DNA of 64,000 nucleotides from Acanthococcus lagerstroemiae. Lineage: Eukaryota > Arthropoda > Insecta > Hemiptera > Eriococcidae. Below, piece after piece: positions 11,477 to 23,618 of the stretch. The notes beneath the pieces are model-generated. The model made no database searches and had not been told where the DNA came from. It saw only the letters and a program-made list of their open reading frames with translations. Positions within the stretch are counted from its first letter, which is position 1; every line of letters starts with the position of its first letter. The translations under genes and the position numbers were made by a program. The DNA lies in contig CM063110.1 of NCBI GenBank assembly GCA_031841125.1, positions 52,737,946 to 52,801,945 of the forward strand, given 5' to 3'.

Positions 11477-11722
11477 GACTCAAATAAACCCCCCCCCCCA
11501 ATTATTTGGCAGTCGGCAAATTTTGGAACTGAATTTTTCATTTTTTATAAATGTTTGTTTATTTATTTCTTCTTTTTTTTTAAATGAAAAAATATTTCGA
11601 TTAGAAAATCGGCAAATTTCTAATTTGAAAAAATGTTGGCGAATTTTTAGTTTTCAAAAAATATTTGTCGACTAATTTTTCTTCTTCACCTCCCCAAACT
11701 GAAAGTCAAATTTCGTTTCTGA
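11477..11722 (+). repeat. dispersed repeat copy 1 (poly-C headed)
   Basis: It begins with an 11-nt C run (11489-11499) and AATTATTTGGCAGTC. It includes GCGAATTTTTAGTTTTCA and ends with CCCAAACTGAAAGTCAAATT. The same words in the same order occur at 14154-14765. No TIR or coding potential was found; the class is unknown. Confidence 0.65.
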
Positions 11723-12070
11723 AAATGGAGTACCCGAGACTCTTGTCAGAGACTAGTTAGTCAAAAGCCGAAGGTTTCAAGCTGAGTACCGAACGTCATC
11801 TGAAAGGTTGAAACAAAGCTGAGATGTGGAAGACATTTCGAAAATCTGAAAGTCAGTAGCAAATGTTGAATTTCGAATTTCAATGACTATTCTGTTCTTA
11901 CTAGATTCTCTGTTTGACCTACAGCTTGAAATTTAAGAAAGTTGAACATTTTATAAAAATCTGAAAGCAGGCTCGTAGTCAGCCATCTGCGGTAGGTGGT
12001 GGTGCTGACTGTTTACCGGGGGGGGGGCTTGAGGATACACATAGTATATAATGTGAAGAGTTTTACGAGG

Positions 12071-12337
12071 CAGTGGTACCGCCAGGGGAGTAAAGGGGCG
12101 AATGCCCCCCAAGGAACCTGAACTGAAATGTAAAATATGCAGAAATGAGCGATTTTTCGCTTTAAAACACGTTCATTCGAGGAATTTTCGTTCGAGTAGT
12201 AATTTTACCATAATTTTTATACAATAGTCCTCTAATATCGACGATTATAAAAAATACTTCAATTTTTGACGTTATCTCCCTTGAAAATCTTACTCCCCCC
12301 CCCTCTCCCTCCCCGGAAAATCTGGGCTACACCACTG
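12071..12337. mobile_element. hAT-like MITE, CAGTGGTRYMGCC ends
   Basis: The left end is CAGTGGTACCGCCAGGGGAG; the right end read in reverse is CAGTGGTGTAGCCCAG. Poly-C/G tracts lie inside both ends. The target duplication is not recognisable (TTACGAGG against ATTGAATT), so the copy is old or imprecisely delimited. Confidence 0.55.
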
Positions 12338-12808
12338 ATTGAATTAGGTCTCAAAATTCATAATCAAAACTGGTGATTCAACTTACCGATAACCCATTGA
12401 AAAAAATTGATAGATCGTGTGAAGAAAAAATCAACACTTAGAACGATCAAATTTTCGAACTTTTAGAAGTAAAAAAAGTCTATTTCTGTGGACTTATCAA
12501 GTTATCAGTTCTCGAACAGCCATTCAGGCATTTAGCCATTGATATTCAATGTGAACTAGATCGCGAGCCTACCACTGTGTTTGTGAATATTGTAATGTGA
12601 CACAAGAAAAAAGGCCTGTGTGTCTGAAACTGCTGGATGGTGACACGTCACATATTATGAAGAACCACAAATATATAATTCTTCTGTCTTTCAAAGCAAA
12701 ATCAGTGTTGACAAGTTTATAAACATGAAAAATTTTGAACAAAACTAGGGAGAAAAATAGAAGGAATTCGTTATTTTTATTCACAAAATTTTGCCAGGGG
12801 AGGCTCAT

Positions 12809-12978
12809 GTGGTGGGACGTATGGCGATGCACGCATGCCAAAGTGGCCCCTATGACACCGCACCCCCGGCCACAGGAACTACCCTTTCGAGCATCGCGTC
12901 AGTGACCGGAGGGACGCCTTGGGGCCGGGCCCGAGCCCCCATTTCTACGTGCCGGAACGGTGCGCGCGTCCTACCGAG
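12809..12978. mobile_element. SINE-like repeat family A, partial copy
   Basis: It starts TGGTGGGACGTATGGCGATG and includes CCCTTTCGAGCATCGCGTCA and CATTTCTACGTGCCGGAACG. The same sequence occurs at 16579-16850 and, in the opposite orientation, at 29635-29908. This copy diverges after about 12978, so it represents only part of the unit. It is strongly GC-rich compared with the surroundings. Confidence 0.7.
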
Positions 12979-13040
12979 GCTCCGGCAAGTGTTAGGGGCT
13001 GCTCAGTACTCCCTAGCACCACTCTGGCTAGGGGACTGGC

Positions 13041-13587
13041 TAAGGAACTGCAGGTATGCGCACCATAAATGTAAGCAAACGATTATGAAGAGGTTGCATG
13101 GAAATCGCATGGTTGCATCGCGTAACTAGTGCAAACCCATGCCAAATCTATGCAACCTCTTCTTTACACTACACAACAGCAAAAAAAAAAAAAAAAAACA
13201 ATAGGATGAGATGATATAGCTGTATTTTGAATGCTGAATACGACGGCGATATCCATTTTTCTCGAGAACCTCTCGTTTTCCATATTCGAAATTAAAATTT
13301 TCACGTTTTATTCCTTTTTGTCGTGCAGGAATAGCTACACTGATATTGATAACAATACTGAACGCGTATAATTGTTCGATCAGTAGTATCATCTTGATGA
13401 TACTAAAATTTGCATGATAGGAAAAAACAATGAACTGTAATCAAAAAATTAACATCGGCATTGAATTCCTCGTTGAAAATACACGTAGAGTCATGTATTC
13501 TCATGCCATTGTTTTTGAAAATGTTCAAATATTTGTGTATTGTTATTGTTTGTTTACATTTACGGCGCGCATACCTGCAGTTCCTTA
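13041..13587. mobile_element. 547-bp TIR element with internal hairpin
   Basis: The outer arms of about 44 bp (13041-13084 and 13545-13587) are near-perfect reverse complements; the outer end is TAAGGAACTGCAGGTATGCG. TA at both edges fits a Tc1/mariner-type target. Inside, 13087-13112 and 13137-13162 form a second, shorter inverted repeat (GAAGAGGTTGCAT arms). A run of 18 A follows at about 13181-13198. No transposase frame is present. Confidence 0.65.
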
Positions 13588-14153
13588 GCCTGGCGTCATG
13601 CTGATTTGTTTAAATGGTGGTAGCTCTGCCTGGGGGGAGGGCTCAAGATACCTGCCCCAGCTTGCCCCCCATGGCTACGGGGCTATCTAGAAGTTTAAAG
13701 CAAAATACTTATTTTTCCAATGTCACAAGCTGAATCCGATATCAAATGTTCTACTATTTAATTTACGTGCCTTGGTCCTGGTGAATATAGGAGGGAAATT
13801 TAGTCTGGAACAAAAGTCAAAACTCCATATGTTTTTCCCATAAGAACGAAAGGGAGATTGTGGCACGAATTCCCCTAAATTCGATCGACCTGAAACTTTG
13901 TAGGTTTTTTTAAATTTATTTATTGATTTCATTGGAACCAATTTAGGAGACGAATCAGAGGAAATTCAGAAGAAAAACAAAGGTCACCAAGAATAAATAA
14001 CAACCACCTTAATGTGGAAAGAAAGTTGTGTGTTCCTTTCAAGATTCCTAGTATTCTTTCAGCTTACCCTCCCAGACTAGGGTATGCTCATGTGCGCAAA
14101 TGTGAGTGCTTTGGGGATAAGGTTCCAATCTGAATTTGCAGGGACGAAACTAT

Positions 14154-14765
14154 GGGGGGGGGGATGAAAACCCCCCAATAATTTGATAGTCTGCAAATTT
14201 TGAAACTGTTCATTTGAATTTTTCTTTTTCTAAAGTATAATGTTCTAATGAAACCTGAAAATGTCTTGAACAAATTCGGAAGATCTTTAAAGTCTCAGAG
14301 AAGTCTGAAAGAGTCCTAAAAGTTTTACATACGTTGAAGGAGGAGGTCTTGATGGGTCAAATGAATCTTATTATCATAGTATTAAATGAAGCTTTCGGTG
14401 GGTGTATGTTTGCACAAGGGCCGAGGACGGAGAATGTCTCAGGTGGCTCACTATAAAAATGGCGCTTCAAAAATAAGGTAAGAAGAGGAACAAAGGAAGG
14501 AAGAAAAATAAAGATTAGAAAAAAAAACAGACTTTTTTTGAAGGTACAAGGACGTTCTCAAAAATTAGTCCCGGTCCCATATTTTGCTTCTGTTTTATTA
14601 TTATTATTATTTTTCAATTAAGAAATATTTTGATTAAAAAATCAGCAAATTTTCAAATTTCTAAAATGTTTTGTCAGCGAATTTTTAGTTTTCAAAAAAT
14701 ATTTGTCTGCAAATTTTCCTTCTCCACCCTCCCAAACTGAAAGTCAAATTTCGCCTCTGTTCTTA
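14154..14765 (+). repeat. dispersed repeat copy 2, interrupted
   Basis: A 10-nt G run at 14154-14163 is followed by CCCCCCAATAATTTGATAGTC (14172 on) and CTGCAAATTTTGAAACTG, matching copy 1 at 11489. After about 340 bp of unrelated sequence the match resumes (14591-14765) with GCGAATTTTTAGTTTTCA and CCCAAACTGAAAGTCAAATT. The break is either an insertion or an internal part lost from copy 1. Confidence 0.6.
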
Positions 14766-15109
14766 AACCAGCCAGTTTTTTTTTTTTTTGATTTTAGGAC
14801 TTTTCGCATTTATACTTTTCTATTCCATTCAATACTTCAATATTCACCAGTCTCACTGATCATTTTTCTTTTCGGTTCTCCTCCATTTTCCTGAAAAATT
14901 GTCCGTGTTTTTGCCGCTCCACGCACGTGCGTAGTGAGCGTCTATGGTAATTTCTCACTGCGTCCCCAGGTGCCCATAGTAGCGAATATCTAGTAACAAA
15001 TGTCTTTGAAAAATAAAAATTCGCGCAACACCCGAACTAACGCCAGCCAATTTGAAAATCTACGATTCGTTTTTTATGTTTCATTCGGCAACACTGAGTA
15101 GTTTGGCGG

Positions 15110-15648
15110 TTAGACGACGCGGTATCTACACGAGATAATCGTGTTTGAATCGTAGTCAATTCTACTACGCGTCATAACAAATGTCTTCTGTACAGTCGTC
15201 CAATCAGAATGTCTGACGAGTCTAGAACCCTAACTTGTTCGCAACGTTCACAACAGACAACAATCACAATGTGCTATGGTCTTTAGTGTGCTTTCTACTC
15301 GCCGGGTGTGATGTGTGGTACAACACGAGTGCTCGTTTACGTATTTCAAAAATTAATATTCGAAACGTTCGTTGGAGGTTTTGTTCGCGTAACGTTAATG
15401 TAAAACTATTGCTTGGTTTCTCGAATTTCGAAAAATTACGTTCGTCGCTGTGCTTCATTTTCGGTACTTTGTGTTCACTGTGTCGCGGGTAATTAATTCG
15501 TTAACCGGCGTCTTGTGTTTCGTATTCGTGTGTGGTTGATGTGTGGTTACTTGATTTGAAAAAAATATTTGTGTTTGCTTTCGTGACCATCCTCTTGGTT
15601 GGGCAGTTAAGCTCGTGAAATCACAGGATTGATGAATCCTAGTTAATG
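15110..15648 (+). promoter_or_regulatory. possible CpG-rich 5' exon ending at a strong splice donor
   Basis: This stretch has many CG dinucleotides (for example CGAAACGTTCG, GCGTAACG) and is less AT-rich than its flanks. It ends at TTAATG followed by GTGAGT at 15649, a consensus donor. There is no long frame, so it would be a non-coding first exon with an ATG at the junction. The support is splice consensus and composition only. Confidence 0.22.
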
Positions 15649-16578
15649 GTGAGTTAGTTTTGCTGTTAATAGTTTACTTATGGAGCTTGTTTCCATTGGG
15701 GCTGGGGCAAAACCCATTTCCAGGAGGAAAAGATGACCTTTTGGAAAGTGGCAACTGTGTTGGGAATGAGTAGATGAATACATTTAGTATGTTCGTTCGC
15801 TCACATGCAGTAGAATAGCCGACAGCATACAGAGCGAGTGGGTATGCGCTATCTGCTCTACGGGACGAGATCGAACCTTGTAAAAGAAATGGTTGATGTA
15901 CAGCCGAGCGATGCGTTACCTGCTTGGCGTTGCGATCATCAGGTGGTTTCCAGTTTGAATGTGCAATGTCAGCGTGTGTTTATTTGTATCTGGTATGAAT
16001 AGCTTGATAGTTCACCGAACCTTAATCAGAATATTATGCCGTTTTGGTTGTCGGGTCGGATGAATTAGATGCCGTTATCAAAATAAAACGATTGCAATGA
16101 GTGTCGAGAAATCGATTTTCGTTTATTATGACGGACTGGGATTTCTTCCGACAAGATGGTATAGATCGAACAGTAGTCGACAATATTTAGCCCGTGAATC
16201 GCTTCCGGCCATTGGAATCAAAACTGGCAATATCTTCTCCTCCAGCTGGCTTTCAAATGAAAATGTTTGCGAAAAGCAAAAACAGTATTTTTGTAATTGA
16301 AACGCCTCTCTACACGGGCTGCCTTGGCATGATGAGCGTGCTTAAAGGAGAACTAAAACACTAAAAGCACATAGGCGAAAGAAAACAACTCTGACAGGTG
16401 GATAAACACTGTTGAAAATCAGTATTCTTCCTGGGAGATGATTCTCCACCGCCACAATTATGATTGTAACTCAGAAAGTAATTAATCATTCCGGATGAAA
16501 GAACTACTTAATTAGGAACTTTCAGAATTGAGAATAGGGACTTTTACTGTAGGAGCACTAAATGAGTAAGGCAATGTC

Positions 16579-16850
16579 TGGTGGGATGTATGGCGATATA
16601 CGCATGCCAAAGTGGCCCTTGAGACACGGCATCCCCGCACTGGAAACTACCCTTTCGAGTATCGCATCAGTAACTGGAGAGACGCTTTGAGGCCGGCCCG
16701 AGCCCCCATCTTATCGTCCCACTGCCAGTGCGTGCTGTCCTGCCAGAGCCACCATGGGGCCCCCTACTGACCAAGGTTAACGCTCACCCAGCACTAACCT
16801 AGAATTTGGGTGCTTCACAGCTGGACGTGCTTCCTCTTCACTCACCCCTC
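16579..16850. mobile_element. SINE-like repeat family A, complete-length copy
   Basis: 272 bp matches 29635-29908 end to end in the opposite orientation. It starts TGGTGGGATGTATGGCGATA and contains CCCTTTCGAGTATCGCATCA and GAGCCACCATGGGG. It ends TTCACTCACCCCTC. Divergence is higher than between the other two copies. No target duplication could be found. Confidence 0.7.
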
Positions 16851-16950
16851 ACCTCCTCATCTTTGTACGTGTAGTGACGCAGGAAGGTGGGCAAATTAGA
16901 AAACTTAGAAGGTGAAAACATTAATATTAGGAATAATATGAATTACTGAA

Positions 16951-18526
16951 GTGAGATGGCAAAAAAAAATTATTTCTGAGAGGGGGGAGTATAGAATGAT
17001 TTATACAAATCTAAAAGAAGTACAAGCAGATATAAGTATTATAGATAAGGCTGTAAGGAATAGAGTGCAAAGTTATACCCAACATAGTGAGAAAACAGTA
17101 ATAGTGAGGATATCAGTTAAACCAGTATCTCTAGTGATAATCGTAAGTTTATATGCCAACAGGAAGTTATAGTGAAGAAGAAATAGAAAAAATTTATGAA
17201 GAAATTGATGAAATGTTCATCAAGGTAAAAGGAAAAGAAAATGTAATTATAATAGTGGAAGATGTTCATAAAATTTTGTGAATAATATAAATTAGTTATT
17301 GGAAATACTCTCTTTAAAAATTACGAGAGAAGAAAATACTTGTGGACAAGTCCAGGAGATGAAGGATAATATGTATGAAATAGGTTATACTATTGCAAGA
17401 AGGAGATATACAAATCAAATATTGGATTGTGAGATATACTCAGGAGCAGATGTAGATGGTGACCACAACAGAATTTAGTAGTAATGAAATGTAAGTTTTT
17501 TTTTCTTCTTAAAGATAAGTAAGTGAGTAAAAACAAGATAGAATTTTGAATTATTGAAAGAGGCATAGAAAAAAAAAGAATATTAAACAAATAAGTAGAA
17601 CTTTGAAAATTAAGAGAAGGAAATGATATTGAAAAGGAGTAGGTAGCATTAAGAAAAATAAAACAGCAAATTTTGGGAACAAGGAAGAAAATAAGTATTC
17701 AAATAATAGGAAGGAGGAAACTATGGATGATTAGTAAAATATTAAGAGTTAATCGAAGAAAAAAGAAAGTAGACATAAACAAGCCAAGGATAATGAAAAT
17801 AAGAAAGTGTATGAGGCTTTAAGAAGAGAAGTGAAGAGTGAATGTAAGAAAGCCAAAGGAATATGGATTAATCATAATTGTGAGGAAATTGAGGAGCAAA
17901 TGAAAGGGGACAACCCCATCAGGCCTATAACAAAGTAAAATATTTTGGAGCAAGAAGAAAGAGAACAAAATAATCATTTGGAAGGAGAAAATTATTAGAC
18001 TCGAAAAAATACAAATTAGAAAGATGGGTGAGATATGTTGAAAAATTGTATAAGAATGGAGCAGTTGTAAATAAATGTATGGAAAAAGATGATATGTGGG
18101 GGATGAAGAAAGAGGAGATCCTATTTTGAGAACAGAATTTGATAAAGCTCTGAAAGAAATAAAAGCGGCTAAAACAGAAGAAGTTGATGAAACTGCTCGT
18201 GAGTTATTGAAGAATGCAAGAAAAGTAGTTTTACAAAATGGATATGAATAAATGTAAAGCAGGTTAATTATGGATAATATGATCAAAGAAGGGAAAGAGG
18301 GAGGCCGGTTACACGTTGGAGGGATGAATTATTCAAAGAAATGGGTTCAACCTGGAGAACACTTACGCAGGACAGGAAGGAATGGAAGGTAAGGGGAGGA
18401 GGCATATGCCCAAAGATGGGCAGTTAATGAGGAACAACTGGAAGAAAGAGGAGTTCCATCCCCTGCCGCTCATGACAGGTGTCGCAAGAGCGAACTATGG
18501 AAAAGATAGTTTACCAAGAAATGCTG

Positions 18527-18565
<39 letters not shown>

Positions 18566-19620
18566 AGCAGGTTAATTATAACCCCTAAAAAAGCAGGAGA
18601 AAGCAAGTATGAAGATGATCGTTCTAGCAAGGATAATAAATGATACAAAATAGTATGGAAGAAAGGGCGGGAGAAGATCAGTTTGGATACAGGAAAAGTA
18701 GAGGAACTAGGGAAGCAGTTTTATGTTTGACGCTTTAAGCATCTCCAAGGATCACATGGCTCAAAGTGAGAGAAGCGAAAATTCAAAAAGACGTGAAACA
18801 GGGTAGCTATTTGTCATAAATACTGTTTAACCTATTCATGGAATGAATAATTGAAGAGATGAATGAAAGGAAATTAGGTATGAAAATACAAGGGGAAGCG
18901 ATTAGAATGTTAAGTTCGCAGTTAATGCTGCAATAGTGAAAAGAAGTAAAGAAGAACTGGAGAAAATGCTGAAAAAGTTAATGAAAATTGAAAATAAGAT
19001 GTAAACTGAAGATGAATGAGGATGAAACAAAAGTGATGAATTCCAAGAAATGCGGACATAGAAGGTGAAAAAGTAAAAAGGTTAAGGAATTCAAATACTT
19101 ACATAGTCTGATAATGGAAGAAGTAAAACAGAAATAAAGAGTAGAATAGAACTAGCTGAGAGTTTTCTTCCACTCCCCTTCCCCTTCTCTTCAAAAAATA
19201 GACATTTTTGGAACAAATATGGATTTGGAAGTAAAATTGAGCTTTCTTCGAACATACATTCGGAGTCTATACAGTAGGAACACAAGAAAGAGAAATGATA
19301 GAAACTTTTGAAATGGTGTTATTGGAGAATTTTGAAAATCAAGTGAATAGTATAGATCAGGAATGAAGAAGTATTGAGGCGAATAGGAAGGGAAAGAGAA
19401 ATTTGGATTATAATTGTAGACAAAACTATAGTACAAGACATCCAGGGATATTGTTATTACTGCCTGAGGGTATAGTTGAGAGAAAGAACTGGGAAGGAAG
19501 GCAAAGAATGAGCTGTGAAGAGCAGATAATGAAGAATACAAAGTATAAATCCTTCTCAGGAATGAAAAGACTACCCCAGGAGAGTGAAAGTAGAGAGACA
19601 CAACTAACTAGTTGAGATTA
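16951..19620 (+). pseudogene. decayed LINE (APE endonuclease + reverse transcriptase), plus strand
   Basis: Domains appear in the expected order in mixed frames with many stops. The endonuclease C-terminal half covers 17000-17480: SLVIIVSLYAN, SEEEIEKIYEEIDEM, NTLFKNYERRKYLWTSPGDE, then GADVDGDHNRI in place of the catalytic SDH segment. A linker reading LERWVRYVEKLY, PILRTEFDKALKEIKAAKTE, ELLKNARKVV spans 18000-18240. The RT continues after the nested insertion: MEERAGEDQFGYRKSRGTRE at about 18660, VKQGSYLS with LFNLFME near 18800, and EELEKMLKKLMKIE near 18950. The YADD box is not readable. The tail at 19430-19610 (VERKNWEGRQRMSCEEQIM) matches the tail of the minus-strand LINE near 31 kb. 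It is a long-dead copy. Confidence 0.8.
18272..18563 (+). mobile_element. 5'-truncated LINE 3' end nested in the older LINE, (ATT)11 tail
   Basis: It reads RPVTRWRDELFKEMGSTWRT then LTQDRKEWK. After one frameshift it reads EAYAQRWAVNEEQLEERGVP to a TAG at about 18511. This is the C-terminal end of an endonuclease-RT polyprotein. A short 3' UTR is followed by eleven ATT triplets (18531-18563). The insert is bounded by a 16-bp direct repeat AAAGCAGGTTAATTAT (18256-18271 and 18564-18579), the target duplication of target-primed reverse transcription. It interrupts the host LINE inside its RT region. Confidence 0.88.
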
Positions 19621-22600
19621 AGGAATATTTCATCGGTTGAAGCTAAACATTTTCACTGTCACCTTTTGGAAGTAAACTGATTCACCTTATAACCCCTATG
19701 AAACAGACCGTTGTTTCTTCTTTATTGCTTGCTAAATATTCTACCGGCTTCCTGCAATCTCCAGCACTTAGAAAATTACAAAGTGGTCCGCTATTTCCCA
19801 GCAGAGTTCTGGTTATACAATGGCTCTGTATCCGCGGTACCTTGATCAGCTTCATCGTTATTATTTATAACTTGAATTTTTCCCGAATAATTTAGTCAAT
19901 CTTGGATTCGGACGAGCGATCTGGCATCCTACAATGCAGAGATCACATCTCAACTCAGCGACGTGTTTCCCCATGCTTTGAACATTTGAAAACAGCGTAG
20001 GCAAACTTCAAGTAATTTGGGTGAGCAGTCTGACAACACAACAATATTGAATAGCCTCGACAATCTCTCCTCAACCTCAAGTCAGCTCAGCGAAACGTTG
20101 GTTTTCATTATGTATAGAACAGTAAAAACCCTAGTTTCCTAAGTGAGCTGAGCTGAGGGGATGTGAGATTCTCTTACCATAAACAAACATGACGGTGTGG
20201 CCAGATTATTCGCTGGAATCCATAATTGACCAAGCAAAATTTAAATAATCAGTCCAGCATCAATACAGGACAGGAACCAGCCTCCTGTGTTAGTTGAGGG
20301 CGAGACATACAAAATTTTTGAGGGGTGTGTTTCAGCAAGTTCAGAGGTAATAATGGATTTTCTCCCTTATGAAGAGCAATACTCTATTGTAATCCAAAGT
20401 GGTGAATACTTCTCACTCTAAGCCCTCCAGGTGTTGGCTTCCGGTGAGTGTCTCTGGAACATTTGCATAAACTGTATTTTTTATCCAGTTTCTTTCGTTC
20501 AAATTGTCACGTGATAGACAAAGCTATTATTAATCGTAAACGAATCTAGGAAAAGAAGGTAGAGTCTGACATGACGAATTTCATGCACATGTTTTGCAAA
20601 GAGTAACTAGTTTTCTCCTACTCCTGTTATTCTCTCTATACTCTTTGAAGTAATACTAAGTAGTGTTGAGTTATGATTTTTTGTCCTCTTGTACAAGTCT
20701 TCTCGAATTCGATTCAAAAACAAAGGTTTTGTGTATATATTCAACAAAAAGGAAGCCTCAAAATCAAAGAATACGCCACGCGAGTTATAAGTGGTTTCTA
20801 AACATAATTTCTTACTATATTGCAGTCTTGTATTTTTAATCTTCATGCTTATTCTAAGAAACTGATCTGCTCCTGTTGCAATTATGTTTCAACAAATCTG
20901 CCAACTGAAATTAGTTGACAGCGTTGATTTGGTCCTTTGGTCTGTAAAAAGCTATAAGCAGTTAAATTGTTCAGTGGGCTGAAATTCATTATTTTAGCAA
21001 ATAATTTTTCCAAGTGAACCGGTTCAGTTTGTATTTCACATTCTGTTTTTGTTACCTTGTTCACTTCTCTGTTGTGACCACGAAACGACATGAAGAATAG
21101 GCGCAAGGGCTCCAACCTTTCCTATGAATACTGATCCCATTATTCTTCAATCGAGTGTTTATCACTTTTTCAATCTCCAAACTACACTTAATGGTTCCAA
21201 AAAGTTAATATTGTAAATTCATGTAGCTATATGCCGTGGGCTCAACGAGCTCGCAGTAGTTACCTCAATCATTTCATAGCAACGTCTTACTGACGAGTAT
21301 ATTATACAGTAGCTTACACCTGAAGAAAAACGTTTTCTTATCTCAGTCCTATTTATTTTGCATGTCAAGCTTTCTTTTTAGGCCGTGTATGACAGTAATC
21401 AAAAAAAGGGTATATGCATATACGGAAATAAAATAGCGTATTTACGAAATATGAGTCACGACGTTGGCGAAATGCGTTGCCCTTTTAAATTTCCTTTTAG
21501 ATTCGATGAGATAAAAATATCAGTATATACGATGCGGTAAAAATCCGTGTTCGTTCCCGTTTTTTGCTGCATTACGGGGTCGGCAGGTGTTCCTGTCGTG
21601 GCACCCTGTTCATTTATTCAGTAGTTCCCCTTAATTAGCTAATGGAGCTGTAATAAAGCATTTTAAAGCTATCCGTGCAGTGGATATAAATTTAATGGAT
21701 ATAGGTACTGAATACTCGCACTCAAGTTTTTTAGTCTCTAAGAATAATGCTGTCACGGAATGAGTGCAGACTGTAGGGACTAGATTTCAACCCAAACGGA
21801 TTAGAAAATAACTGCATTACTAATTACTTGTGTTTCATTTATTCATTGATTGCAAGTGTAGTGACGTAGTGAGCCATTGAACTGCTAATTGACTAATCAG
21901 GTAGGTATTTGTTTTGTTCTCGCTGTATTGCTGTGATTGTGTATCCGATTGTCCGTGTGGAACCCGCCAAATAATCATGTTTGTTCAGTGGCATTAGCAC
22001 AGAGACGGAAGGGGTCGTATAAATTTTCATTTGTACCTTCACAAATTGAAAAAAGAATTGGAAATTATTCAGTAAGTTATTAAAAGGCGTCCGGAGAGAT
22101 TTTGCAAGGTTTTGGAGTTCTACCTGATTTTTTCAAAATTTTACTCTTGTTGACTTGAATTTCTCATTTTTGTATCCTATTCCCACCCTCCTCGTTTAGA
22201 AAACTTTCCAATGCCCCGGGGTTTGTTACACTGAGAAAAAGTACATACTTGTTGATACAGAAGTCAGGGTTGAGTTTCAAAACTATTCATCCAATCAAAA
22301 CTGGTTTTGTGCTGAAATTCAGTCATGATATCGGCCTGTATTTGAATCCATCTCCAGTGAGTTGGATACCGGGTAGTAAACTCAGTCAATGCCAGAGGGC
22401 CTATATTGAATGATTTTTGTTGTTGGAAAACGGAATCGATTACTTTGGAGCGGACTAATACCATTTATTTCGGTTCAAGCTTCTTTACATTTCAATACCC
22501 TTCATCCTTACGGCTCCGAATTCTGAAAGTCCGTACCTAATTGCGAGCTGGCTATGTTGAAATCGAACATCCTCGAACCCGACTCCGGTGGTATACTCAA

Positions 22601-23335
22601 CACGATGTGTCCATGCCAACCAGTATCGAGTAAGTGATACCGACTGCTGCTGAAAGTTTGCAAGTCTTGAACTGATCTCCAACTGGCATTTGTGTGCCTT
22701 CTGATTTCATTTGTCACCAGACGATCGTAAGCTATTAAATGTATTGACGTAAAGTCCGAAGGGCCGTAGTTTTACGAGTGAACAATCTAAAGATTTTGGA
22801 CGTTGTACGAGATTTAAAACAACCTAAAAGATATAGAAAAGCCGGGTTCTGTTTCACGGAAGGTCGATAACGAGAGAACAAAGGAACGAGTGGGAAGCTT
22901 GTGATCGCGATAAGTAACTTAACAGATACCATAGATAAAAATTATCGTAAATAGTACATGAATCGGAAACTATAGCGACAAGGAATGACAATCGACCCAG
23001 AGATAATAGTGATTTATTATGAAAACTTCATTTGCCTATGGAAAAGTCATTTGCTCGAAATGAGCCGTAAGGTCGAATCGAAATCTAACGCACACAAATA
23101 GTATGTGTATCATTGGAGAGCAGTGACGCTACCGAAGAAGTTTCAACTTTTAGGGGCCAAGTGAACCAACAAATTAGGAACTGTTCCGTGAATTGAAATA
23201 TTTTCTACAGCTTCGATATCCATCTCTTGATGATTATTTCTGGTTGCAATATTGTGTTGCAAGGTTACCTGAAGAATTGGATTACTCTGATTTGTCCCTG
23301 GAAAATTAGATACCAGATACTCGTAGATCGAAAGA
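19621..23335. other. no gene seen
   Basis: Only short, overlapping frames of both strands occur, none with a recognisable motif. No paired inverted repeats or target duplications were found. Confidence 0.4.
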
Positions 23336-23610
23336 CAGTGGCGGATCTAGAAATTTTCCAAAGAGGGTGTTTTGAAAATAGAACATTTTCCACCTCGATC
23401 CCCTAAAAAACCGAGATGTATGTCACTTTAAATAGTTTCTGAAGACAAATTTCATAATGAGATTAAATCGTTTCAAAATGAACATTGTAGACTGTAGTGC
23501 TGCAGATACTCAAACACAGGAGAAAAACTCAAATCTCGGGCGTTTTTTTCCCTTCTTCAGCCCAAAGGGGGTGTCCGAATCCCCAAAACACCCCCATAGA
23601 TCCGCCACTG
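23336..23610. mobile_element. hAT MITE, 14-bp perfect TIR and perfect 8-bp TSD
   Basis: The ends are CAGTGGCGGATCTA and its exact reverse complement. Both sides carry TCGAAAGA (23328-23335 and 23611-23618). The subterminal AAAGAGGGTGTTTTG is mirrored by CAAAACACCCCC. Length is 275 bp with no transposase. It carries an intact hAT target duplication. Confidence 0.92.
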
Positions 23611-23618
23611 TCGAAAGA

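Noticed and set aside
15105..15165. tRNA-like segment (GGCGGTTAGACGACG with GTTTGAATC)
   Set aside because: The A box is poor, the B box is off consensus and no cloverleaf folds. No TSD.
21890..21910. TAATCAG followed by GTAGGT as a ratchet point
   Set aside because: No pyrimidine tract precedes it.
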